Below are positions 1 to 9,300 of a stretch of 64,000 bases of DNA, in pieces. Made by a program: the position numbers and the translations under genes. Source of the stretch: Ardenticatenales bacterium (GTDB taxonomy: Bacteria; Chloroflexota; Anaerolineae; Promineifilales; Promineifilaceae); assembly GCA_020634575.1 (NCBI GenBank), contig JACKBM010000013.1, positions 58,225-122,224 on the forward strand. The letters are read 5' to 3'. The notes under the pieces are model-generated. The model worked only from the letters and a program-made list of their open reading frames with translations, was not told where the DNA came from and did no database searches. Each line of letters opens with the position of its first letter. The stretch's first letter is position 1.

Positions 1-3000
1 ACCAACGCCATCGATCTGGATATTGAAGTGCGTTTCGAACTCAAGCAGATTGATCTACAGTTGGGCAGCCTCGAGCCCGATCAACCTCAATTTAGCCTGA
101 GTATCACCTTTGGCCTGGCCTTTGGCGGCGCCAGCACCGATCTGGTGCTGGCCCTGTCTGATGAACAGTTCACCTTCGGCTTCAGCGAGCTGCCGATCCC
201 CATCGCCCTGCCGCAAATGCCGCTCAAGCTGGACGACCTCCTGGCCCTGGAAGGGGCCGACGGCCGCTGGGATTATGCGGGCCTCTGGCTCACCCAGCAG
301 GAACCGGCCCTGACCAGCGCTATCAGCAGCAAAAATGGCGCGCTCAGCGCCCTGCGGAGTCAAATTCAAGCGTTGGAGCACAATCTGATCGACATTGTTG
401 ACCAGGCGGCCCTACGCGCCGGCCGGGCCGAACTGCGCCAGCTACGGGATCGGGATATGCCGGCGCTGCAAAAGGAGATTTTCCATCTCACTGGCAAACG
501 CTTCCTTATCGACGCCATCTTTGCCGTGCACAACATCCTGGCGACGCCGGCCAACCAGGCTGCCTTCCAGGCGATGGTCACGGCGTACCAGGGCATCATG
601 GACCAGACGATCGGCCGGATCTACCTGGACACCGAGCTCAGCTTTGTCATTTATGATGCCCGCTTTGTCCTGCCCTTTAACGACCCCAGCGACATCCGCG
701 TCGAGGGGGGCGCCCGCCTGGCCGGCTTTGCCGACGACGACCCGCTGCGCCTGTTGGGCGAGCTTGGTTTCAAGCTGGGGCTGTCAGCCGATGCCATTTA
801 CTTCAGCGTTGAGGGGGGCGGCGAAATCCCCTTGCCAGCGGTAGGCCGTTACGAGGGCGGCGCCATTAATCTGCAGCGGCTCAACCTCGGCTACGGCTAT
901 AACAAGAACTCCTTTATGATCGACTTTGCCGGCGAGCTGCGCATTCCCCCCGCCCTGGTCGATGATCTGGACACCTCTGATTTAATTGGCGCCGGTATCC
1001 GGCTGCCGGTTCAGAATGCGCTGGCGTTTAAGCTGGACCTGATCCCGGTTTCCTTCGGCGAGGTCAACTTCGTCGTCCCCTTGCTGGAATTTGATATCGA
1101 CCTGCGCCAGCCTGCCACCCCGGGCCTGCTAGACGCCAATCGCTGTACGCCGGCCTGGGATGGGTTACAACTCATCCTGCCCGAACTGTTGCGCATAGCA
1201 ATAAAGCGCTATCGCTTCAACCCCTTCTTTGGACCCTTACCCGCGCCAAACATCACCTACAGCTACGACATTCAGCTGGGCAATGAAAGCCGGGGCTTCA
1301 CCCTGATTTGCGACAATTATCTGCAGATCAACGGCATCCTGGGCGCTTATCCGATCCCCTTATTTGCCGACGCCATCACCCCGTTTTTTGACAATCTCTG
1401 TGTCAATCTGAACTTCGCCGGCTTCCGCATCAAATTCAATCTGCAGCGCCCCTTCCCCAGCATGTCACCGCTGGCCATCTTTGAACTGCTGGGGCTACTA
1501 TCGGACCCGACAATGCCGGTAGACCCGGAGGGCCAGCTGGCCAACATGGCCCGGGCCACCATTCAGAACGCCATCGTCAGCCTGCCGCCCGCCGTTGTCC
1601 GTCTCTTCCCGGAGCTAGGCCCCTACCTGGATCGGGAGCTTAATTACACCCTCAATCTGAGCAGCATTATCACCCTGGTCCAGCAACTGACCGGCTGGCT
1701 GAGCCAGGTCGCCGACGCCACGGTCACGGCGGCAGGAGATATGGCTGCCCTGGTCGCTGAGCTACAGGCCCACCCGCCCGAGCTTGACCTGACGACGTTA
1801 CTGCGCGAACTGCCGCCTGAGCTGCGCCGTTACCAGCTCAATGGCTCCTTTGTCGGCTTTCATGCCTCCGCCTGGCTTTTCCTGCTCACCCCGGCCGAAG
1901 CCCAGCGCGAATACGCCCGCCTGACCGACCCCGGCGCCGCTGCTGACAGCGCCCTACTATACGAAGCCAACTTCCAGCAGGACGATTTATCAGCCTGGGA
2001 GCAGGTCAATCAGGGGGTCCCCCTCCAGCCCGGCCAATGGGTTAATCAGGGCGCCTACGTCCAGCAGACCAGCAACACCGGCCACAACGATCTGCCCCAG
2101 TACGGGCCGCTGCTGGTGTACCGGGGCCAGCGCTTCGCCGAGGCTGACTTCACCGTCAGCCTCGCCTCCCTTGATGACGACGGCATCGGCGTTGTTTTCC
2201 GCTACCAGGACCCGCAAAACTATTATCGTTTCCGCCTGACCCAGCAGCAGGAGCGCTGGAGCCTGGTCCGCCTGCGCGATGGCCACGCCGAAGAGCTGTT
2301 CAGCCGGCCGGGCCGCTACCAGCGCGGTCGCCCCTACCAGGTCACCGTGCGCTGCCACAACCAGCGGGCGAGCGGCCCCATCCCCCAGCAACTGGTGGCG
2401 ATCGAGATCCTGGTCGATGGCCGGCGCTGGTGCCAGATTGTCGACAGCCGCTCCCATCTGCTCAGCGGTCACATCGGCTTCTCCTGCTGGTGGAACAAGG
2501 ATGCCCGCTTCTACAGCTTGCGGGTATATGGCGAACCGGCCGGTCAACTCGCCATCGGCCAACCCACCGCCGCCACCGCGGTCGCCAACTGGCAGCCCAG
2601 CCTCGGCGACAAACCCCTCTTCCAACCGGACGACCCCGCCAACAACCTGCTGGCGGGCGCCCCGCTCATGAGCGAGTTTGACGACGCCGATTTTGCCGCC
2701 CTGGCCAACCTGGCTGAGTCAGATAGCCTGGCCATCCTGACCGGCGCCGCCGTCCAGTTGCTACCCGGGCAGCGTTTCGCCTTTCTTGGTTTCCTGGACG
2801 AGGAGGGGCATTTTAGCCTGCTCAGCCGGGCCGATTTGGAGCCGCTTACCCTGACCGTGGCCGGCATAGCAGTGCCGTTGCCCGTGCAATTCAGCGGCCG
2901 GCTGTTGCTGCGCGGCCGGGCCGCCGGCGCTGATTCCTGGGCCCAGGTGAGCGCCCAGACCTGGGGCAGCTGGCCTATCCTGCCCCTCAACCTGGTCCGG

Positions 3001-4224
3001 CTGGAGCTAGCCTCAGCCGCGGAGCCGGCCAGTTTCACGCTATACAGTGACGGCCGCTTTGCCCTGCAGGGAAACGGCCGGCTACTCTTCTTCGACGAAC
3101 AGGTCGTGCTGAATGGCGCCGTGCGCATCGACCACACCCATTGTTTTGTGAAGGGGAGCCTGAGCTATGAATACCGGCCGGTGGCCGACGAACCGCCACT
3201 CATCAGCCTGACGCTGGCCAGCCGCGGCCGCATTGGCCCGGAGCGTACCTTCAGCCTGGGCGGCGGCGGCGACCTCATGCTGCTGGGTCAGCCCTTGAGC
3301 GCTGTGAGCGGCGAGTTAACCGAACGGGCGCTGGCATTGAGCGGCCGCTTGCAGGTTGGCGGCAAAAACGAATGGCTCCTGGCCGGGCTAAACCTGACCG
3401 GCGTTGATCTGACTCTGCAGGGCCAGCTCCAGTTCGCCACGGCCAAAAGCGGCCCCCGGCTGGCAATGGCGGGGCGCGGCCAGCTGACCGCCCTGGGCGC
3501 CACGGTCGGCGGCGCAGTTGAACTGGCGATCGGGCCGGGTGAACGCCTGCTGGCCCTGGAAGGCGCCCTGCAATGGCAGGGGCGGGATTGGCTGGCCGGC
3601 CGGATCGAATTGCATAACGAGCGGCTAACCATCAGCGGCCGTACCACCTTTGCCCTGGACCTGACCCCGGCCGATCTGTTCGGCGACATCAACCTCGCCT
3701 CCCTCTACTTCACCATCGATCTGAGTGGCAGCTTCGAATTGACGGCCGCCGACGGGCTCAAAAGAGTGAACCTCAAAGTTGACTGGACCCTCGCCGCCCG
3801 CTTCCCTGGCCAGCAAAAGCAGATATTGCCATTGGCCAGCCAGCAGAAGGAAGTCAACAAATACAACGTGGGCGCCAGCGGCACCTTGCGCGAACTGCTC
3901 TACATCGCCAGCGTCAACTTCCTCCCCTTTGGCGATTTCACCATCCCGGTGCCCGTCATCGACATGGAAGAGGGCATTGATGTCTACCTGAGCTACGATG
4001 GCTTTATCCCCCAGCTAACGTTGGAAGCGCCGCCGCCGCCGCCCGACGACCCCGATCCGTTCTTCAGCCTGCCCGGCCTGGGCACAGACGAGATACCGCT
4101 GGAGGCGATCATGAACAACTTCAACCTCTTTGTCCGGCTCGCCTGGGAGAACGAACAGCTTGGCATCCGCCTGGTCCGCGGCGGCGAGACCGAGTTCATC
4201 CCGTTCCACGCCATGTTCAACTGA
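1..4224 (+). CDS. Giant beta-rich protein with a ConA/LamG-like insert, 5' end outside window
   Basis: The reading frame is open from base 1, so the true start lies upstream; the GTG at 28 is only the first in-window candidate. About 1407 residues are visible. No signal peptide or membrane helix is seen. The protein is dominated by alternating hydrophobic/polar beta-type sequence before and after a distinct central module at about residues 650-850. That module (a stretch starting near LLYEANFQQDDLSAW and ending near YSLRVYGEPAG) has the pattern of a concanavalin/LamG-like or DUF1080-like fold, often carbohydrate binding. A proline/aspartate-rich linker lies near residue 1350, and the end is a short acidic-aromatic tail. 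It directly precedes a gene with an eCIS-type N-terminal motif, so I infer an accessory or tail-associated role, but I do not recognise the family. The stop is followed by a strong hairpin at 4230-4283. Confidence 0.75.
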   Translation, partial: TNAIDLDIEVRFELKQIDLQLGSLEPDQPQFSLSITFGLAFGGASTDLVLALSDEQFTFGFSELPIPIALPQMPLKLDDLLALEGADGRWDYAGLWLTQQEPALTSAISSKNGALSALRSQIQALEHNLIDIVDQAALRAGRAELRQLRDRDMPALQKEIFHLTGKRFLIDAIFAVHNILATPANQAAFQAMVTAYQGIMDQTIGRIYLDTELSFVIYDARFVLPFNDPSDIRVEGGARLAGFADDDPLRLLGELGFKLGLSADAIYFSVEGGGEIPLPAVGRYEGGAINLQRLNLGYGYNKNSFMIDFAGELRIPPALVDDLDTSDLIGAGIRLPVQNALAFKLDLIPVSFGEVNFVVPLLEFDIDLRQPATPGLLDANRCTPAWDGLQLILPELLRIAIKRYRFNPFFGPLPAPNITYSYDIQLGNESRGFTLICDNYLQINGILGAYPIPLFADAITPFFDNLCVNLNFAGFRIKFNLQRPFPSMSPLAIFELLGLLSDPTMPVDPEGQLANMARATIQNAIVSLPPAVVRLFPELGPYLDRELNYTLNLSSIITLVQQLTGWLSQVADATVTAAGDMAALVAELQAHPPELDLTTLLRELPPELRRYQLNGSFVGFHASAWLFLLTPAEAQREYARLTDPGAAADSALLYEANFQQDDLSAWEQVNQGVPLQPGQWVNQGAYVQQTSNTGHNDLPQYGPLLVYRGQRFAEADFTVSLASLDDDGIGVVFRYQDPQNYYRFRLTQQQERWSLVRLRDGHAEELFSRPGRYQRGRPYQVTVRCHNQRASGPIPQQLVAIEILVDGRRWCQIVDSRSHLLSGHIGFSCWWNKDARFYSLRVYGEPAGQLAIGQPTAATAVANWQPSLGDKPLFQPDDPANNLLAGAPLMSEFDDADFAALANLAESDSLAILTGAAVQLLPGQRFAFLGFLDEEGHFSLLSRADLEPLTLTVAGIAVPLPVQFSGRLLLRGRAAGADSWAQVSAQTWGSWPILPLNLVRLELASAAEPASFTLYSDGRFALQGNGRLLFFDEQVVLNGAVRIDHTHCFVKGSLSYEYRPVADEPPLISLTLASRGRIGPERTFSLGGGGDLMLLGQPLSAVSGELTERALALSGRLQVGGKNEWLLAGLNLTGVDLTLQGQLQFATAKSGPRLAMAGRGQLTALGATVGGAVELAIGPGERLLALEGALQWQGRDWLAGRIELHNERLTISGRTTFALDLTPADLFGDINLASLYFTIDLSGSFELTAADGLKRVNLKVDWTLAARFPGQQKQILPLASQQKEVNKYNVGASGTLRELLYIASVNFLPFGDFTIPVPVIDMEEGIDVYLSYDGFIPQLTLEAPPPPPDDPDPFFSLPGLGTDEIPLEAIMNNFNLFVRLAWENEQLGIRLVRGGETEFIPFHAMFN

Positions 4225-4229
4225 TTTGA

Positions 4230-4283
4230 GGGTGGGTGGGAACCCGTCGGGTTGGCGGCAACCCGACGGGTTCCCACCCACCC
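4230..4283. repeat. Perfect 24-bp inverted repeat with ACCCGTCGGGTT core
   Basis: Arms 4230-4253 and 4260-4283 are exact reverse complements around a 6-nt GGCGGC loop. It starts 5 nt after the preceding stop codon, so it could terminate transcription or protect the 3' end, but there is no T-run. A relative with the same core lies at 34079-34132, which argues for a dispersed palindromic element rather than a private terminator. Confidence 0.8.
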
Positions 4284-4361
4284 CTCACCCACACGTTTAC
4301 CCACACGCTTGCTCATTACCCTTTTATCATTAGCCCTTTTCGCTGTCCTTTTGGCCCGCTG

Positions 4362-4377
4362 TATAATTTGAGGTCGT
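4362..4377 (+). promoter_or_regulatory. Consensus -10 box close to the start codon
   Basis: TATAAT at 4362-4367 ends 10 nt before the ATG at 4378, so transcription would begin about 3 nt before the start codon. No convincing -35 hexamer is seen at 16-18 nt. A weak GAGG sits at 4370-4373. Similar very short or absent leaders are predicted at three other genes in this window. Confidence 0.4.
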
Positions 4378-6168
4378 ATGAGTAAGCAGACGCAATCCAC
4401 CACCAAACAAACCAGCCGGAAACCGGGTCACCCTACCCGCCTGGCCCGAGCCACCCAACCCGCGCCCGGTGCTGCGCTGAACCGGCCGGTCCCCACGCTC
4501 CTTACCCAATTGCCTGCTGCCGGCTCCGGCCTCCAGCGCCAGGCCGCCCTGCTGCAACTGCAACGGGATTACGGCAACCACCATGTGCAACGGCTCCTGC
4601 AACGCACGCTCCAGCGCGAACCCGATGACACGGCCACGACAACCACCAGCGAAAGCGACCAGGCGCCGGCTTCTGATGAAGCTGAAGGCTGGCTGGAGTC
4701 CGTCTTCAACGGCGGCGCGGCAGCCCTGGATGGCGTGATGGCCGTCATCGACAGCGCGGCAGACACATTTAGCGAGATGATCGGCGGCTTCTGGTCAGAG
4801 GAAGAGACCGTGGCCGAGGAGACGCCGGTCGAGGCAGAGCCGGTTGAAAGTGAACCGGTCGAGGCCGGCGCCGCCGCGCTCCAGGCCGCCCTGGCCCAGG
4901 GCGAACGCGACCAGTACAAATTGACCGACATCGTCTTCTATGCCCGCTACCCGGACCGGCAGGGTAAACCAATCGACCCGAAGACTGAAAAAGATGTCGT
5001 GGCTACCTGGCGCGGGATTTTGAACAGTGAGGTCAAGCCGGCCCTGGCTGGGCCAGTGCCGGAGGGACCGGCCGCTGAAACCCCGGTCGCCGCCCCCGTA
5101 GGCGCCCAACCCGATGCCGGCGCCCTGGCTCCGCTGCTGGACCAGCTCAAAGGCCAGGAGCCGGTCAAGGCTATCGAAGACATCGTCACCAGCCTGACCG
5201 AGATTCAGGCCAATGTTGACAGTCCCGGCGCAGACACCTCCAAGTGGAGCAAGAAGCTGTGGGAAGCTATCCCGGACACCTCGCTGCACAAACTGTATAA
5301 AGAAGGCAGTGATGCCCAATATGATGAGATGACGGCTCTGTTGGGCAGTGCTCGTGAGCTGGTCAGCGGCTTGACGACGGCTGCCCTCCAGGCCATCGTC
5401 CCGGAAATCAGTGATACGCAGACAGCCCAGATCATCGGCTATTACCACCAGCAGCTGAATACACTGACGCCCTTCTTCACGCAGATGGCCAATATGAATA
5501 TCCTGCACAAGGGCAAAAGCGACGCCTGGCGACGGACCTGCAACGTCACCAGCCTCTCCATGGTCCTGCTCAGCCTGGGTGTCGGCGCTGACGCCTTCAA
5601 TGGCGACAAGGATTTACTGGTCAAGATTGCCAATCACCTGGAGCCGAGCATCAACAGCTGGGACAACCTGATGGCCTTGCGGATGCCTGACTTTGTTCAG
5701 TTTGTTGCCGTCCTGACGGAATATAAGGATGGTCCGGACGAAGGATTTGGCACACGGGTTGACGCCGCGCGTGACACCGTCGCGCCCAAGGTCTCCACGA
5801 CCCTGAACATCTTCACTGCCATTGTCAAATACTTTGGCGTCAATCGGGTCCACTCCGGCGAGATCGATAGTAAGGGCACCGCCAAACGGAAGAACGAAGA
5901 TTTACCGGCTGACAAACAGCTAGATCCTGAATCGTTCAAGACGGAGACCTTCAAGGCAGACGTCATGCGCGATGTCACTCCCTGGATCAACCAGGGGGGC
6001 CAGATCGTCGTGAACCGGCCGGGCCATTACCTGCGTCTGCAATCGATCGACGACAGCGGCGTCACCCTGGACGACCCCGGCGACGAGGGCAAGAATTACC
6101 ACGTCACCTGGGCCGAATCCAATTCGATTGGCCACTTCCGTTCCTGGCAGGTTTTCAAGAAAGCGTAA
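4378..6168 (+). CDS. Putative eCIS cargo with C39-like cysteine protease domain
   Basis: 596 aa, soluble, without a signal peptide. Residues 1-50 are a Thr/Pro/Gln-rich disordered tail. Residues 52-77 hold the motif QAALLQLQRDYGNHHVQRLL, nearly the same as in the 1415-aa protein at 19622. Such LQRxxGNxxVxRLL motifs are common near the N-terminus of proteins linked to extracellular contractile injection systems. Residues 90-180 are acidic and Pro/Glu-rich; 230-370 look helical. The C-terminal 215 residues resemble the papain-like Peptidase_C39_2 fold: a Cys in RRTCNVTSLSMVL (C388), a His in NRPGHYLRL (H550) and an Asp in TLDDPGD (D565/566) form a plausible Cys-His-Asp triad. I infer a protease effector delivered to a target cell. 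An ordinary secreted or cytoplasmic cysteine peptidase is the alternative. Confidence 0.75.
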   Translation: MSKQTQSTTKQTSRKPGHPTRLARATQPAPGAALNRPVPTLLTQLPAAGSGLQRQAALLQLQRDYGNHHVQRLLQRTLQREPDDTATTTTSESDQAPASDEAEGWLESVFNGGAAALDGVMAVIDSAADTFSEMIGGFWSEEETVAEETPVEAEPVESEPVEAGAAALQAALAQGERDQYKLTDIVFYARYPDRQGKPIDPKTEKDVVATWRGILNSEVKPALAGPVPEGPAAETPVAAPVGAQPDAGALAPLLDQLKGQEPVKAIEDIVTSLTEIQANVDSPGADTSKWSKKLWEAIPDTSLHKLYKEGSDAQYDEMTALLGSARELVSGLTTAALQAIVPEISDTQTAQIIGYYHQQLNTLTPFFTQMANMNILHKGKSDAWRRTCNVTSLSMVLLSLGVGADAFNGDKDLLVKIANHLEPSINSWDNLMALRMPDFVQFVAVLTEYKDGPDEGFGTRVDAARDTVAPKVSTTLNIFTAIVKYFGVNRVHSGEIDSKGTAKRKNEDLPADKQLDPESFKTETFKADVMRDVTPWINQGGQIVVNRPGHYLRLQSIDDSGVTLDDPGDEGKNYHVTWAESNSIGHFRSWQVFKKA

Positions 6169-6319
6169 ACACCAAACCAGGCAACTATCGCGGCCAGCAA
6201 CCTGGTTGCAAACTAGCGTTACAAGGAAATTGAGAGGAAGCTGTTAGACTCCATTTGGTCTGGATACCTTATACTTGGTTGACGATCCATCGTTTTCGCT
6301 TCAGCCAAGGACAGATCAT

Positions 6320-9300
6320 ATGGCTCAGACCAATCAGCCGCTAAGCGCCTCTTCCGTCCACTCTATCGTGGCGAATCTGGAACGTAGCCCCTATCAACTG
6401 GAATCTCTTGTGCAGGGCGTCCTGGCAGCCATCCAGGCCGACCTTTCCTTTGATCGGATCAGGTTGTATGTTAAATCCGGCCGGATGCTGGTTGGCGCAG
6501 CCCATATCGGCATGACGGTCCCTTTTCGCGGCCTGGTTTTGGACTCCCAGCGCAGCAGCTATCTGACCCAGCTTTCCCAGACATTTGAAGTCTCTATTGA
6601 AACTCGCCAATCCAGACACAACTATTTCTACGATGATGTCCTTGATCGCAATGATGTCAATGCGTGGGCCACAATGCCCCTGGTGATTGACGGCCAGCTG
6701 ATCGGGTGTCTGATTGCTGACAACAAATACAGTCAGCGGCCGCTTGGCCCTTTTCACGCTGAAAGACTGAAGGCGTTTGCGCCCCTGGCCGCGATAGCCG
6801 TTCATGTCACCCGTCTGCTGCTCAATGAATCGGACCGAATCTCAGACATTGAGACCGAGCGAGTTCGGCTTGAGCTTATCCTGAACGCTGCCCCCACCGG
6901 CGTCATCCTCAACGACAGCGAAGGTCGTATCCAGTTCGCCAACCAGAAGGCAACTGCCCTGCTGGATTACGAGGCGGAGGGGCTGGCTGGCATCGCCGTG
7001 ACCGCTATCTATGCTGACGCCGAGGAAGCCGTTGCAGTCGGCCGGGCCCTGCGTCAATTGACCAAGAACAATGTCTTTCGCCGGGCAGTCACACTTCTGA
7101 GCCGAAACGGCGCTCGCATCCCCGCTCAGCTCACCGTGGCCATGGTACAGACAGTGACCGACAATCTGATTGTTGGCTTTTTTGAAGATCGCCGGCCTCA
7201 ACTGGCAGCCCAGGAACAATTGGCCGCCGCGCAGCAGGCTTCCGCTTCCCTGCTGCGCTCCCTTTATGCCTTTACAACCGCCGAACAGGCCTGGCAGCAT
7301 GTGCTGCAATCTGCCGTCGATCTGGCCGACGGACGCGCCGGTCGCATTCTCTTCCTGGCCGAACCGCACATCTCACTCTATCCAATTATCGCCACGGGCG
7401 ATGACTCGCTCTCCCTGGCCGAACCGGTTGCCCCCGATGGCATGACACATGAAATCGTGCGCAGCAACGAGATTCGCATCATCCCGAATGTGGCCAGCCA
7501 GCCTGAACTGGCCAATCACTCCTACATTCGCCGCAACATCAAGGCGGCTGTGGGTTTTCCGGTCAAACATCGTGATACCGGCGAGGCCTGTGGCGTGCTC
7601 TGGCTGTACTACAAGACGGCGTTCACGCTGCCCGACTGGAAAATCGACATCATCGCGACCTTGTTGAGTCAGGCTTCTGATCTGATCCATATCCTTGAAG
7701 AGAAAGAACATGCCCTTGACCATCTCGACGCACTTGACGCCATGGTTCAGGCGGCCAAGAGCGGTCGTGACGAGACCGAACTGCTTCAGCTTATCGCCCG
7801 GCAGGCGCTGCAAGTTACCTCCTTTGCCGGCCGGCGCGCCCATCATTGCCACATCGTTCGTATTCAAAACCAACGCCACCTGCAAATTGGCTCCGCCCAC
7901 CCGGCGTTGGATACCGCTGCCATTCAACAGGTCCTGGATGATGTTGACCTCCAGTCCAATGATCAGGCTATAGGGATCATCGGATTGGCCGCCCTGCACA
8001 AGAAACCGTTTATCGTGCCTGATGTTAGAAACAATCCCAACTACATTGCCTTTCATCAAAAAACCCAGTCGGAAATCGCCGTACCGATCTTTCACGGCAC
8101 TGACGTCTATGCGGTCATCAATGTAGAGCATCCTGACCTGGAGGCTTTTGGTGAGCGTGAGCTTCGTCTCCTGATAAACCTGGCTAATCATGCCTCAACA
8201 GCGCTGCAAATTGCCCCGATGTTTGCCCGCGAACGGCGCTATTCGACGGCCATGACCGCGCTGTCGTCCATGAGCCAGTCGCTTAACATCGAGATGCTTC
8301 TCCAGGAGATCGCTGAACAGGTCCACCAGCTATTGCGCAAACGGGAGGACCAGATCAGTTATGCCAGTATCTGGCTCTGCGATGCCAAACGGCAACAGGC
8401 CCGGGTCCAGGCCGCCTTTCCCCGCGAATCGATCCGCTATATCAATGGCATCAATGACGGCATCATCGACCTCACAGGTGATCAGGGGCCAATCGGGATG
8501 GTTGGTCGCTGCATCGTCTCTGGCGAAGCCAAGGTAGAATTTAATCTGGAGGAAAATGGAGATTACATCAAATCTTTCCCGCAGACGCGCTCAGAATTGG
8601 TGGTCCCCATACTTTTCCATAATTCCGTAATTGGCGCGATTAATGCCGAACATGCCCAGGAGCAGGCTTTCGACGACGTCGATCTCGAAACCCTGAAATC
8701 ATTTGCCCGCAGCGCCGCCGATGCGATCATCGGGGCGCAGATCCGCTCCGCCCTAAATGACACCGGTCAGTCCCTGGCCCAGGAATCCCAGCTGCACCGA
8801 CTTTTGCCCCTTATTGCCGAGAAAGTTTACGAGCTCACCAGCGCCAGTGGGCGCCCGGCTTCACTCTGTTATGTATCGTTGCTGAAGGGCAAGCGACTGG
8901 TTTTTGAAGCTTTCCATCCACGCGAACGTTTTGCCGATCTCAAAAGCAAATATGCGGAACTCGATCTGGTAAAAGGTCCGCTCGGGATCAATGGCCTGGT
9001 CGCCCTGAAAGGGGAACCCGTTTTGGCATCGGACGTGCGTGCGCCGGAATGGCATGATATTTACATCCCTTATGATGATGGGATTCGCTGCAGCCTTGGC
9101 ATGCCCATCAAAATCGACGACAAAGTTGTCGGGGTCATCACCGTTGAGCATGCTGACACCGGCGCATTTGATCTCTATCATCAGCAGATTCTGAACCTGT
9201 TTGCCACTCATGCAGCCATCGCCATCCGCAAAGCCCAGGAGCATGAAGAGACCAACGAACTGCGCCGTGTCGCTGAAAAGTTGACGCAGACGACCGAACG

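Noticed and set aside
1990..2625. 211-aa minus-strand frame inside the first gene
   Set aside because: Shadow of the ConA-like module; composition biased to Gly/Ala/Asp and no start signal.
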